From assembly GCF_963082655.1 (NCBI RefSeq), contig NC_081552.1:95557922-95621921 (forward strand): a DNA stretch of 64,000 nucleotides, in the 5' to 3' direction. The position numbers and the translations under genes were made by a program. Of this stretch, positions 46,897 to 58,091 are shown piece by piece; positions within the stretch are counted from its first letter, which is position 1; each line of letters begins with the position of its first letter. The notes beneath the pieces were generated by a model. That model made no database searches. It had not been told where the DNA came from and worked only from the letters and a program-made list of their open reading frames with translations. This stretch comes from Stomoxys calcitrans. Lineage: Eukaryota > Arthropoda > Insecta > Diptera > Muscidae.

Positions 46897-47084
46897 AAAT
46901 TTTTATAACCTCCACCATAGAATAGGGGTATACTACTTTCGTCATTTCGCTAGTAACATCTTATCTAATTTGGTTGAAATTGCGCTCAATGACTTCTACC
47001 AACATCCAAAGACACCGACAAATCCCATACCTGGTGGAGGAAATAAAAAATTCGGTCCGGCCAATCTTGACACTCTTTTTAATG
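46897..47084 (-). mobile_element. Minimal family A element without array
   Basis: A tail hairpin (tataacctccaccatagaat) is followed within about 60 bp by a central-unit scrap, then a diverged head (ggtggaggaaataaaaaatt, ttcggtccggccaatcttga, cactcttttt). At about 185 bp it is the smallest copy, and strongly diverged. Confidence 0.7.
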
Positions 47085-47624
47085 TTATACCCTCCACCAT
47101 AGGATGGGAATATACTATTTTCGTCATTCCGTTTTGTATCACTTCGAAATATTCGTCTAAGACCCCATAACGTATATGTACTCTTGGTCGAAATCTTGGT
47201 AGAAGGCATGACAACATTGAAAAAAGAAAGCTGGGCGCTTGAAATTTTACACAAAACTGTTCATAATTGAAGGTTGGATGGAATTGTAAATAGACCATAT
47301 CGGTTCATGTTTTGATATAGCTGATACACAAACCGATCTTGGATCTGGACTTCTTGAACCACTAAAGGACGCAATTCTTATCCGATTTGGCTGAAATTTT
47401 TCATGAGGTGCTTTCTTATGGCTTACAACAACTGTGATAATTATGGTCTAAATTGGTTCATAACCTGATCTAGCTTCATATAAACCTATCTCGGATCTAG
47501 AGTTATAGAGCCTCTAAAGTGCGCAATTCTTATCCGATTCTGCTGAAATTCTTCTGACTCTTTCAACTTTCAACATACGTATTTAATAAGGACTGAAGCG
47601 GTCTATAGCTTAATACGAGGACTG
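47085..47624 (-). mobile_element. Family A element, head lost at a mariner junction
   Basis: Tail hairpin TATACCCTCCACCATAGG, atgtactcttggtcg (a tail lacking the GGAC microsatellite), then about two and a half diverged central units. It stops at gcggtctatagcttaata, where the mariner end begins. Confidence 0.75.
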
Positions 47625-48344
47625 CCTTTTATAATTCAGGATTACAGAACACAAAAAAAAAAAATATAATAATCGTCGAAAATCGCTTTATTGTTTTTCA
47701 AAATATTCCCCATTAAGATCTTTACACTTTTGCATGCGTTCGAACCTATTGTCGAAGCACTTTTGCCACGTAGGGGAATAAAAAAAAGTCATTCGGTGCC
47801 AAGTCAGGACTATACGGCGGATGACTCATCAAATCGATGTTTTGAGTGGTAAAAAATTCAGTTGCAGTTCGTTTTTTTGGAGCAATTTTTTCGACCAATT
47901 GACACGAGCCTTTTTTGAGCAATTGACAAATTTTGTGGAATCCAACTTAAACAAATTTTTTGACGGTCAAATGTTCATGCAATATTGAATGTATGCTGGT
48001 CCCACTAATGCCTAAGGTTGTCTTAATCTCACGATAGGTAATATGACGATCTTGCAATATCAGTTGGCGCACAGCATCAATTGTTTTTGGAGCAACTGAT
48101 TTTGGACGACCTTCACGAAATTCGTCTTGGAGTGAACTACGACCTCGGTCGCCATCCCATCGATAAACACTGGTCCTGATGGAGCTTCATCGCCAAAAAT
48201 TGAATTTAGTTCATCGATGCACTTTTGATAAGTTAATCCACGTAAAAAGTTGTAAAATATAATCGCACGAAAATATCCACGATTTAATTCTATTTTTTGG
48301 GCGATATGAATCTTTAAAGTTACTGTAAACAATACAAAACGCAT
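47625..48344 (-). mobile_element. Mariner element with internal deletion
   Basis: The left boundary reads ta then cgaggactgccttttataat, a TA followed by a mariner-like end. The transposase lies on the minus strand (next entry). No matching inverted end is found right of 48344, so the 5' terminus is lost. Confidence 0.7.
47660..48344 (-). pseudogene. Mariner transposase, catalytic core deleted
   Basis: From 48344 the minus strand gives the N-terminal DNA-binding part: FRAIIFYNFLRGLTYQKCID and ELNSIFGDEAPSGPVF, then frameshifted sequence equivalent to GRPKSV...ETIDAVRQL and ILQDRHITYREI. After a deletion that removes the first two catalytic Asp motifs, it ends with LMSHPPYSPDLAPNDFF (47770-47830), which carries the third catalytic Asp of the DD34D family, and the C terminus ERMQKCKDLNGEYFEK. 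It is inactive. Confidence 0.85.
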
Positions 48345-49271
48345 TACCTAAAAAAAATTGTTGTCGTTAATAGCATTAACTGGTTTCCTATACCGCGATT
48401 TCGTATGGCACCAACCAAACTCAAACTAGGTATCTGCGAATCACTGAAAAGGCATATTTTCGAGGCCAAACATATGCTACATGCTAGTAAGAAAAAAACG
48501 TCTTCACTTCATTTATTTCTGCCAAAAAAAGACATACAAACTATTTCAACTGCATATTTTTCTTGTTTGTGTACCACTGTTCCAGGGTCTGAAATCTAAC
48601 GACAATGATAATTCAACTTCCCCATTTCAGTGTGATTCTCACAAAACCATAATCTAACAGATATTTACTTTATATCAGATCCTTCAAAAACCTAGAAGAA
48701 GAACAGATCCATTACTGCTTTCATTGATATCATTCACATATATATAAGGCAACATTTTGATATTTTCAAATTAAACTATTCATGCCTACTTAACGGTATA
48801 CAATGGCATTCTACATTACGCCACAAATTAAATTCAAAACATATATTGGCCTCCCATATACAGTGGTCCTTCGATTCAACTTCTGAAACCCTTAGAAGCC
48901 CTAATTTTTTTTTCTGCGATACAGCTGAAATTTGGTATATAAAGTATGTCTGTGCCTTTAAACAGACACATATAATTCCTCCCAGATAGACAATTGTTAT
49001 AGCCACCCAAATCCCATGGCAGCCGGTTGTACGCACCGGATTGACACGATGGAGTCCTTCCTCTGTAAGGACTTTCATCTCAGTCTACGACAAAATGCCC
49101 CAAGAACAACATAGGCCCCAAATGCACCTCTAATAAATTTGTAAGCAAATTACTGTACATGTGTTCGTCATTGTGCACCATATTAATCAAAATTTCTATT
49201 CCCAATTCTATTCGAATAAAAGAGTGCTTCGCTTCTTGTAAACATTCGTCAAGTGTATCGCTTTATAGACA
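48345..49271. other. Unassigned spacer
   Basis: No gene recognised. A patch at 48960-49080 (cagccggttgtacgcaccgg, gatggagtccttcctctgta) is more GC-rich and may be the end of a decayed LINE, but I cannot place it. Confidence 0.4.
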
Positions 49272-50889
49272 AACAAGTAAAAGCGTGCTAAGTTCGGCCG
49301 GGCCGAATCTTATATACCCTCCACCATGGATCGCATTTGTCGAGTTCTTTTCCCGTTCTTCTTAGGCAAAAAAGGATATACGAAAAGAGTTGCTCTGCTA
49401 TTAAAACGATATCAAGATATGGTCCGGTTCGGACCACAATTATATTATATGTTGGAGACCTGTGTAAAATTTCAGCCAATTCGTATAAGAATCGCGCTCA
49501 TTGGGGCCCACGAAGTAAAATAGAGAGAACGATTTATATGGGATCTGTATCGGGCTATAGACCGATTCAGACCATAATAAACACGTTTGTTGATGGTCAT
49601 GAGAGGATCCATCGTACAAAATTTCAGGCATATCGGATAATAATTGCGACCTCTAGGGGTCAAGATCCCAGATCGGTTTATATGGCAGCTATATCAGGTT
49701 ATGAACCGATTTGAACCTTATTTGACACAGTTGTTGAAAGTAAAAATAAAATACGTCATGCAAAATTTCAGCCAAATCGGATAGGAATTGCGCCCTCTAG
49801 AAGCTCAAGAAGTCAAATCCCCAGATCTGTTTATATGACAGCTATATCAGGTTATGGACCATTTTCAACCATACTTGGCACAGTTGTTGGATATCATAAC
49901 GAAATACTTCGTTCATTCAAATCGGATAAGAATTGTGCCCTCTAGAGGCTCAAGAAGTCAAGACCCAAGATCGGTTTATATGGCAGCTATATCAGGTTAT
50001 AGACCGATTTGAACCATACTTGGCACAGTTGTTGGGTATCATAACAAAACACGTCGTGCCAAAATTCCATTCCAATCGGATAAGAATTGCGTACTCTAGA
50101 GGCTCAAGAAGTCAAGACCCAAGATCGGTTTATATGGCAGCTATATCAGGTTATGGACCGATTTGAACCATACTTAGCACAGTTGTTGAATATAATAACA
50201 AGACACGTCGTGCAAAATTTCATTAAAATAGGATAAGAATTGCGCACTCTAGAGGCTCAAGAAGTCAAGACCACAGATCGGTTTATATGGCAGCTATATC
50301 AGGTTATGGACCGATTTGAACCATACTTGGCACAGTTGTTGGATATCATAAGAAAACACGTCGTGCAAAATTTCATTCAGATCGGATTAGAATTGCGCAC
50401 GCTAGAGACTCAAGAATTCAAGACCCAAGATCGGTTTATATGGCAGCTATATCAGGTTAAAAACCGATTTGAACCATACTTGGCACAGTTGTTGGATATC
50501 ATAGCAAAACACGTTTGCAAAATTTCATTCCAATCGAGTAAGAATTGCGCACTCTAGAGGCTCAAGAAGTCAAGACCCAAGATCGGTTTATATGGCAGCT
50601 ATATCAAAACATGGACCGATATGGCCCATTTACAATACCAACCGACCTACACTAATAGGAAGTATTAGTGAAAAATTTCAAGCAGCTAGCTTTACTCTTT
50701 CAGAAGTTAGCGTGCTTTCGACAGACAGACGGACGGACGGACAGACGGACGGACATGGCTAGATCGACATAAAATGTCACGACGATCAAGAATATATATA
50801 CTCTATGGGGTCTCAAACGAATATTTCGAGTAGTTACAAACAGAATGACGAAATTAGTATACCCCCCATCTTATGGTGGAGGGTATAAA
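49272..50889 (+). mobile_element. Family A element, complete
   Basis: Head aacaagtaaaagcgtgctaa with intact palindrome, subterminal TATACCCTCCACCAT, about eight central units, microsatellite (gacggacggacagacggacg), tail and GGTGGAGGGTATAAAA. It is followed by aaggata, which matches the interior of another family A head, then the next copy at 50904. Confidence 0.9.
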
Positions 50890-51519
50890 AAAGGATAATG
50901 TATAACAAGTAAAAGCGTGCTAAGTTCGGCCGGGCCGAATCTTATATACCCTCCACCATGGATCGCATTTGTCGAGTTCTTTTCCCGGAATCTCTTCTTA
51001 GGCAAAAAAGGATATAAGAAAAGAGTTGCTCTGCTATTAAAACGATATCAAAATATGGTCCGGTTCGGACCACAATTAAATTATATGTTGGAGACCTGTG
51101 TAAAATTTCAGCCAATTCGTATAAGAATTGCGCCCATTGGGGCTCACGAAGTAAAATAGAGAAAGCGATTTATATGGGATCTGTATCGGGCTATAGACCG
51201 ATTCAGACCATAATAAACACGTTTGTTGATGGTCATGAGAGGATCCGTCGTACAAAATTTCAGGCATATCGTATAATAATTGCGACCTCTAGGGGTCAAG
51301 AAGTCAAGATCCCAGATCGGTTTATATGGCAGCTATATCAGGTTATGAACCGATTTTAACCTTATTTGACACAGTTATTGAAAGTAAAAATAAAATACGT
51401 CATGCAAAATTTCAGCCAAATCGGATAGGAACTGCGCCCTCTAGAAGCTCAAGAAGTCAAATCCCAAGATCTGTTTATATGACAGCTATATCAGGCTATA
51501 GACCGATTTAAACCATACT

Positions 51520-52140
51520 TGGCACAGTTATTGGATATCATAACGAAATATTTCGTGCAAAATTTTATTTCAATCGGATAAGAATTGCGCACTCTAGAGG
51601 CTCAAGAAGTCAAGATCTCAGATCGGTTTATATGGCAGCTATATCAGGTTATGAACCGATTTGAACCATACTTGGCACAGTTGTTGGATATAATAACAAA
51701 ACACGTCGTGCAAAATTTCATTTCAATCGGATAAGAATTGCGCACTCTAGAGGCTCAAGAAGTCAAGACCCAAGATCGGTTTATATGGCAGCTATATCAG
51801 GTTATGGACCGATTTAAACTATACTTGGCACAGTTGTTGGATATCATAACAAAACACGTCGTGCAAAATTTCATTCCAATCGGATAAGAATTGTGCACTC
51901 TAGAGACTCAAGAAGTCAAGACCCAAGATCGGTTTATATGGCAGCTATATCAGGTTATGGACCGATTTAAACCATACTTGGCACAGTTGTTGGATATCAT
52001 AACAAAACACGTCGTACAAAATTTCATTTCAATCGGATAAAAATTGCGCACTCTAGAGGCTCAAGAAGTCAAGACCCAAGATCGGTTTATATGGCAGCTA
52101 TATCAAAACATGGACCGATATGGCCCATTTACAATACCAA
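51520..52140 (+). repeat. Central tandem repeat array, 153-bp period (family A example)
   Basis: Four consecutive units with the same order: ATCGGTTTATATGGCAGC core, aggttatg, AACCGAT, accatacttggcacagttgt, tggatatcataacaaaacac, cgtgcaaaatttcat, aatcggataagaattgcg, cactctagaggctcaagaag. Spacing was read directly from anchor positions. The same period holds in families B and C. Confidence 0.92.
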
Positions 52141-52220
52141 CCGACCTACACTAATAAGAAGTATTTGTGCAAAATTTCAAGCGGCTAGCTTTACTCCTTC
52201 GGAAGTTAGCGTGCTTTCGA

Positions 52221-52346
52221 CAGACAGACGGACGGACGGACGGACGGACGGGCGGACGGACGGACGGACGGACGGACGGACGGACGGACGGACGGACGGA
52301 CGGACGGACGGACGGACGGACGGACGGACGGACAGACGGACGGACA
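52221..52346 (+). repeat. (GGAC)n microsatellite, 126 bp
   Basis: About 28 tandem GACG-type tetranucleotides with only a few interruptions (gggcgg at 52249, cagacg near the end). Every family A or B tail has a short version (2-12 repeats) at this place. The GRTDGRTD open frames it makes are artefacts. Confidence 0.95.
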
Positions 52347-52489
52347 TGGCTAGATCGACATAAAATTTCACGACGATCAAGAATATATATACTTTATGGG
52401 GTCTCAGACGAATATTTCGAGTAGTTACAAACAGAATGACGAAATTAGTATACCCCCCATCTTATGGTGGAGGGTATAAAAATATCCAT

Positions 52490-52805
52490 GCTCAGTTGGG
52501 TGTTGGAGACCATAATAGAGGTAATTGTACAAAATGTCAGCCAATTCGGATAAGAATTGCGCCGTCTAGAGGTTCAAGAATTCGAAATTCAAGGTCGGTT
52601 TATATGGCAGCTATACCAAAACATGGACCTATATGGCCTATTTACAATCCCAACCGACCCACACTTATAGGAAATATTTTTGAAAGTTTCAGCGGCTAGA
52701 TCTATCCCTTCGAAAGTTAGTGCGCCTTCGACAGACAGAAGAACATGGCGCAATCGACGAGACGATCCATAATATGTATACTTTGTTGGGTCTGAAATGA
52801 ATATT
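52490..52805 (+). mobile_element. Older, diverged family A element lacking head
   Basis: From gtgttggagaccataataga it follows the family A first unit, last unit and tail (gcggctagatctatcccttc, gacagacagaagaacatggc) with a collapsed microsatellite. The terminal hairpin is missing; it ends atgaatattacatt just before an inverted copy. Confidence 0.75.
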
Positions 52806-52810
52806 ACATT

Positions 52811-54767
52811 TTTATACCCTCCACCATAGGATGGGGGGTATACTAATTTCATCATTCTGTTTGTAACTACTCGAAATATTCGTCTGAGACCCCATAAAGT
52901 ATATATATTCTTGATCGTCGCGACATTTTGTGTCGATCTAGCCGTGTCCGTCCGTCTGTCCGTCCGTCTGTCTGTCGAAAGCACGCTAACTCCGAAGGAG
53001 TAAAGCTAGCCGCTTGAAATTTTGCACAAATACTTCTTATTAGTGTAGGTCGGTTGGTATTGTAAATGGGCCATATCGGTCCATATTCTGATATAGCTGC
53101 CATATAAACCGATCGTGGGTCTTGACTTCTTGAACCTCTAGAGTGCGCAATTCTTATCCGATTGGAATGAAATTTTGCGCGACGTGTTTTGTTATGATAT
53201 CCAACAACTGTGCCAAGTATGGTTGAAATCGGTTCATAACCTGATATAGCTTTCATATAAACAGTTCTGGGTACTTGACTTCTCGAGCTTCTGGAGGGCG
53301 CAATTCCTATCCGATTTGGTTGAAATTTTGCATGACGTATTTTATTCTTACTTTCAACAACTGTGTCAAATAAGGTTCAAACCGGTTCATAACATGATTT
53401 AGCTACCATAAAAACCGATCTGGGATCTTGACTTCTTGAGCCTCTAGAGGTCGCAATTATTATTTGATTTGCCTGAAATTTTGTGCGACGGATCCTCCCA
53501 CGACCATCAACATACGTATACGTTGGTATTGTTAATGGGCCATATCGGTCCATATTCTGATATAGCTGCCATATAAACCGATCGTGGGTCTTGACTTCTT
53601 GAACCTCTAGAGTGCGCAATTCTTATCCGATTGGAATGAAATTTTGCACGACGTCTGAGACCCCATAAAGTATATATATTCTTGATCGTCGTGACATTTT
53701 ATATCGATCTAGCCATGTCCGTCCGTCCGTCCGTCTGTCCGTCCGTCTGTCCGTCTGTCCGTCCGTCCGTCTGTCTGTCGAAAGCACGCTAACTCCGAAG
53801 GAGTAAAGTTAGCCGCTTTAAATTTTGCACAAATACTTCTTATTAGTGCAGGTCGGTTGGTATTGTAAATGGGCCATATCGGTCCATAACCTGATATAGC
53901 TGCCATATAAACCGATCTTGGGTCTTGACTTCTTGAGCCTCTACAGTGCGCAATTCTTATCCGATTGGAATGAAGTTTTGCACGACGTGTTTTGTTACGG
54001 CATTCAACAACTGTGCCGAGTATGGTTCAAATCGGTTCATAACCTGTTATAGCTGTCATATAAACCGATATTAGGTCTTGACTTCTTGAGCCTCTAGAGG
54101 GCGCAATTCTTATCGGATTGGACAGAAATTTTGCACGACGTGTTTTGTTATGATATCTAACAACTGTGCCAAGTATGGTTTAAGTCGGTTCATAACCTGA
54201 TATAGCTGTCATATAAACAGATCTGGGGTCTTTACTTCTTGAGCTTTTAGAGGGCGCAATTCCTATCCGATTTGGCTGAAATTTTTTTTCAACAACTGTG
54301 TCAAATAAGGTTCCAATCGGTTCATAACCTGATATAGCCACCATAAAAACCAATCTGGGATCTTGACTTCTTGAGCCTCTAGAGGTCGCAATTATTATCC
54401 GATTTGCCTGAAATTTTGTGCGACGGATCCTCCCACGACCATCAACATACGTATTTATTATGGTCTGAATCGGTCTATAGCCCGATACAGCTCCCATATT
54501 AAGCAATCTCTCTATTTTACTTCTTGAGCCCCCAAAGGGCGCAATTCTTAATCGAATTAGCTGACATTTTACACAGGTCTCCAACATATAATTTAATTGT
54601 GGTCAAAGCCGGACCATAACTTGATATCGCTCTAATAGCAGAGCAAATCTTTTCTTATATCCTTTTTTGCCTAAGAAGAGATGCCGGGAAAAGAACTCGA
54701 CAAATGCGATCCATGGTGGAGGGTATATAATATTCGGCCCGGCCGAACTTTGCACGCTTTTACTTGT
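52811..54767 (-). mobile_element. Family A element, composite with internal rearrangement
   Basis: Tail hairpin TATACCCTCCACCATAGG, microsatellite, about three units, then a second tail. Near 53515 the sequence jumps from a head-proximal unit (catcaacatacgtata) back to a last-unit copy that repeats 53050-53180, then joins ctgagaccccataaagtata at 53656 with its own microsatellite (53717-53780). The second run has about five units and a complete head to 54767. It is two elements recombined into one. Confidence 0.82.
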
Positions 54768-55540
54768 TTTTGTTGGAGACTTTAGTTCCTTTTCTTTTGG
54801 AGAAGCATAACGCTTAAGATACCACTGTGAGCAGCACCCTAAGAGATACGATATAAAAACCGAACACTTCTACTTCCTCAAAGCATAACCAAGTCATCAA
54901 AACGAACATAATTCGATCAACTTATTTACATGTCCTCATACATTTTTTGCTGCAAGGCAATTTTTTATTAGCTGGATTTGTACAATACTAAAGTTGATTC
55001 GTATTCCATTCAATATGCCGAATGGAATTAATTGAAATATTATTCAAAGGAAAATTGAACATTGTTGTGGCTCCCGCAGACTATCAACTTCACTACGTTT
55101 GTGTTTGAATGATGGATTTGTTGGCATTAGAAATGCGATTTGTGTTTTATGGGCGAAAAACATGCTCCTGCTTATGTGTTATAATTAATTGTACACATAT
55201 GGTTGTTAGAGTCAATTTATGCTGTTTCTCATATAGGACAATCAATAAATCCATTGAATTGCAAATGAGAGATGCGTGCGAATGTGTGAGGGGAATATTT
55301 ATCTTTGGTCATAAAATCATTGAACTATTCATAACTTTTTTAGAAATTGCTTTTAGCCAAATGACCCCAGGAGACCATTTGCATTTTGTCGTTGATATTT
55401 AAGAAATTGGTGGTATTTCTTTCGAATACTTAGTATTGTTCAACAAACAAAGGAACGAATTTAAGAAAATCTTCAATGGTTTATGTTTTTATTATATCTG
55501 TTTACAATTTCAACATAGAATGTGCACATTAGAGTGTACC
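54768..55540. other. Unassigned spacer
   Basis: The 97-codon frame at 55109-55402 has no recognisable domain. No repeat is recognised. This is another candidate for non-TE flanking DNA. Confidence 0.4.
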
Positions 55541-57460
55541 AAAAAACAAAAAGTATTTTTTTGAAATGCATACCCTCAATTTTTCCTTTTTGATCCCAAT
55601 AAGCAAAAGGTATTTGCGAGAAGAATACGAATCTAATATCCAAATGTGGGACCACGTTTCTGGGGGTCAGCCCCTTCCCCAAAACACCCCCCAAACAGGA
55701 CTAATTGTATTTACCGACCATTGGAATAGGGGGATTAAATAAAAGGTATTTGATTGTAGAATTCGAATCTGATATCCAAATATAGGACAAAGCGTTTGGG
55801 GGGCCGCCACTTCCCAAAAACATCCCCAAAGGGGACAAATTTACGACCATAGAAATATGGGGCTCAAATGAAAGGTCTATGGGAGTAAAGCACGAATCTG
55901 ATATCAATATTCGGGAAAAGTGTTTATGGGGCCACCCCACCCCCACAACACCACCCAAATAGTAAGTATTTGCTGACTTTTGCAATATAAGGCTCAAATA
56001 ATAGGATTTTTAAAGTGGAACACGAATCCGAATTCTCGCCTATGGAAGTTAAAGGTATTTGGAAGTAAACCGTGTATCTGATATCAACACTAGGGACCGA
56101 CTGTCTAAGGGACGTCCCACCACCATAACAACCCCCAAATAGGACGTATTTGCTTACCAAGACATTTTGGCTCTTCAAGAGAGTGGAACTAAATATTGTA
56201 TTTTTAGGGCCAATGCCCCAAACCGGACAAATTTGCTGCCTTTTGCAATAAGGAGTTTAAATGAGATTAAAAACCGATTTTGATATCCATTTTTGAGGCC
56301 AATGGCAATGTGGTAAAAATAAATGATATATAGATTTATGAGAATAGACCAAGTTGTTGATATATTTTCGGGGCTTAATGTTGGGGGACCATGTTGGATA
56401 ATGTTGGAGGCCACCGTAGCGCAGAGGTTAGCATGTCCGCCTATGACGCTGAACGCCTGGGTTCGAATCCTGGCGAGGCCATCAGGAAAAATTTTCAACG
56501 GTGGTTTTCTCACCTTATGCTGACAACAGTTGTGAGGTACTATGTCACGCAAAACTTCTCTCCCAAGAGGTATCGCACTGCAGCACGCCGTTCGTACTCG
56601 ACTACAAAAAGGAGGCCCCTTATCATTGAGTTTAAAAACTTGAATCGGAATGCACTCATTGATATGTGAGAAGTTTAGTGAAATTCATGGGCAATATTTG
56701 CATTTGCAATTTTGGGGGACCACCCTAATCCGCAAAACACCCCTAAATTGGGCATATTAACCTACCATGTCAACGTGGAGCGTAAATATAAGGTCTTGGG
56801 GGGTTAGAGCAAGAATTGATACCCATTTTTGGGACCAATTCTCTGGGGGTCTTACCCTTTTCTAAAATACCTAACAAACAGCAATTTTTTTACTGACCAT
56901 CGCAATATGGGGCTCTAATAAAAGTATGTAGGACCATGTATTTTAGGCATCACCCCTTCCCCAAAACACCCCCCAAAGGGTAAACATTTTTCGATCATGC
57001 CAATATGTGGGTCAAATGAAAGGTATTTGAGATAAGAAAACAAATTTGATAACCAATTTTGGGGCCATGTGTTTGGCGGAGGCCTCATCGTGTAAACTCC
57101 TCTTAAAACAATGGCAATATGGGGTTTAAATAAATGGTATTTGAGAGAAGAGCACGATGCTGATATTTTTTCAAGGCCAAGCGTCTGGGGACCACCTCAC
57201 CCCCGAGAACACCCCCAAATTAGACATCCTGAGAATATCGGGCTTAAATAAAGTATTTTAAGAATGGAGTACACCTTATATCCAAACTTAAATTCGTAGA
57301 CCAATAACGATGGGATTAAGATAAAGGCACTTATATTGTTAAACTGTTTGTCAAGCGATATACTATTTTCGTAGCATGGTATTTCACTAAAAGCTTTTTA
57401 ATTGTCGAAAAAAAATATTCCAATTAAAACTTACAGCGGAGCGGGCCCGGGTCTGCTAGT
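55541..57460 (+). mobile_element. Helitron-like element with ~130-bp tandem repeats
   Basis: Around a dozen diverged units carry aaaggtatttgagag, cacgaatctgatatccaa, gggggtc/gccac-cccc-aaaacacccccaaa and ggggctcaaat. Anchors aaggtat at 55607, 55743 and 55872 give spacings of 136 and 129 bp. The 3' end is GC-rich and self-complementary (gcgggcccgggtctg) directly before CTAGT, ending 57460, as in canonical Helitrons. No Rep/helicase coding remains. A SINE interrupts the array. The left boundary is approximate. Confidence 0.7.
56403..56690 (+). mobile_element. tRNA-derived SINE inside the Helitron
   Basis: The head has an A box (TAGCGCAGAGGTTAGCATG) and a perfect B box (GGTTCGAATCC) about 40 bp apart, i.e. 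an internal RNA polymerase III promoter. The tRNA-like fold (about 56408-56481) has a pairing T arm but a poor acceptor and D stem, so it is not a functional tRNA. The body (aaaattttcaacggtggttt, aggtatcgcactgcagcacg, aaaaggaggccccttatcat) runs to about 56690. I recall this SINE as common in muscoid flies. Confidence 0.75.
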
Positions 57461-57639
57461 ATGATATATTATGGCGTTAGGTTAGAGATAACCCATGCCA
57501 CCACGACGTCTAAAGTTGGATGAAGTGCTTTCTTTGGAATTCAGTTGAGTACTTTAGGTCCTAGCATGAAATAAGTGAACTAAGTACACATTTAAAAGTC
57601 ATTTATTACGAAAACCCAAACTGTACTCTGCACTACCAC
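57461..57639. other. Short unassigned spacer
   Basis: Nothing supportable. Confidence 0.4.
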
Positions 57640-57870
57640 TGTAGCTGTGATAAAATGTGTAGTTCGGCTCAAAAATTCCTGCTGATCCGGCTACCCATGT
57701 CCGTCTATCAACATGTCATTTCTGTGCAGTCCGTCTATCGTTTTTTGTAACTAAGGTGGAGATCGCATTTGTTATCCAATCATCGCAAAAATTTGCATAT
57801 ATCACTTTTTTAGCTCAAAGACAAACGCTATCAATTTTGGTAAAAATCGGTTTATATTTATAGGTTGTTT
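57640..57870 (-). mobile_element. Family C DINE-1-like fragment
   Basis: Phrases gatccggctacccatgtccg, gtaactaaggtggagatcgc, atttgttatccaatc and aaaatcggtttatatttata match the family C tail and first unit at 62.95-63.14 kb in the same orientation. Confidence 0.65.
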
Positions 57871-58091
57871 GTCGACGTTAGGTCTGGAAACGAAAAAAAA
57901 CTGATTTGGGTTTGTTTATCTCATTTTAAACAAAGACTTTATCGAACAACCAGCCGAACAAAAACGTAAGCATTCCCATACAAAAATAGATTCATGCACA
58001 TCGTAACAGTCAACAATGCGCAGCAAATGTCAAAAGTAGTCACTGGATAATTTGCTTCCGAGCGAGAATTTTTTAGAAAAAGTGTACAGTA
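57871..58091. other. Unassigned spacer
   Basis: Nothing supportable. Confidence 0.4.

Larger units (their letters stand above)
50904..52482 (+). mobile_element. Family A element, complete, expanded microsatellite
   Basis: Complete head and tail. Central-unit anchors ggcagc at 51634, 51787, 51940 and 52093 are exactly 153 bp apart. The GGAC microsatellite is expanded to 126 bp (52221-52346). This is the best family A reference copy in the window. Confidence 0.92.

Noticed and set aside
48405..48599. Short protein-coding gene
   Set aside because: 64 codons, no motif, next to a broken mariner end.
52091..52424. Open frames with repeated GRTD / SVRP residues
   Set aside because: They translate the GGAC microsatellite and flanking family A tail; the same pattern appears in every copy.
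55109..55402. Small host gene
   Set aside because: The 97-codon frame has no recognisable domain, no splice context I can support, and lies in AT-rich DNA.
56408..56481. Functional tRNA gene
   Set aside because: A and B boxes are good but the acceptor and D stems have several mismatches, and the sequence continues into a SINE body.
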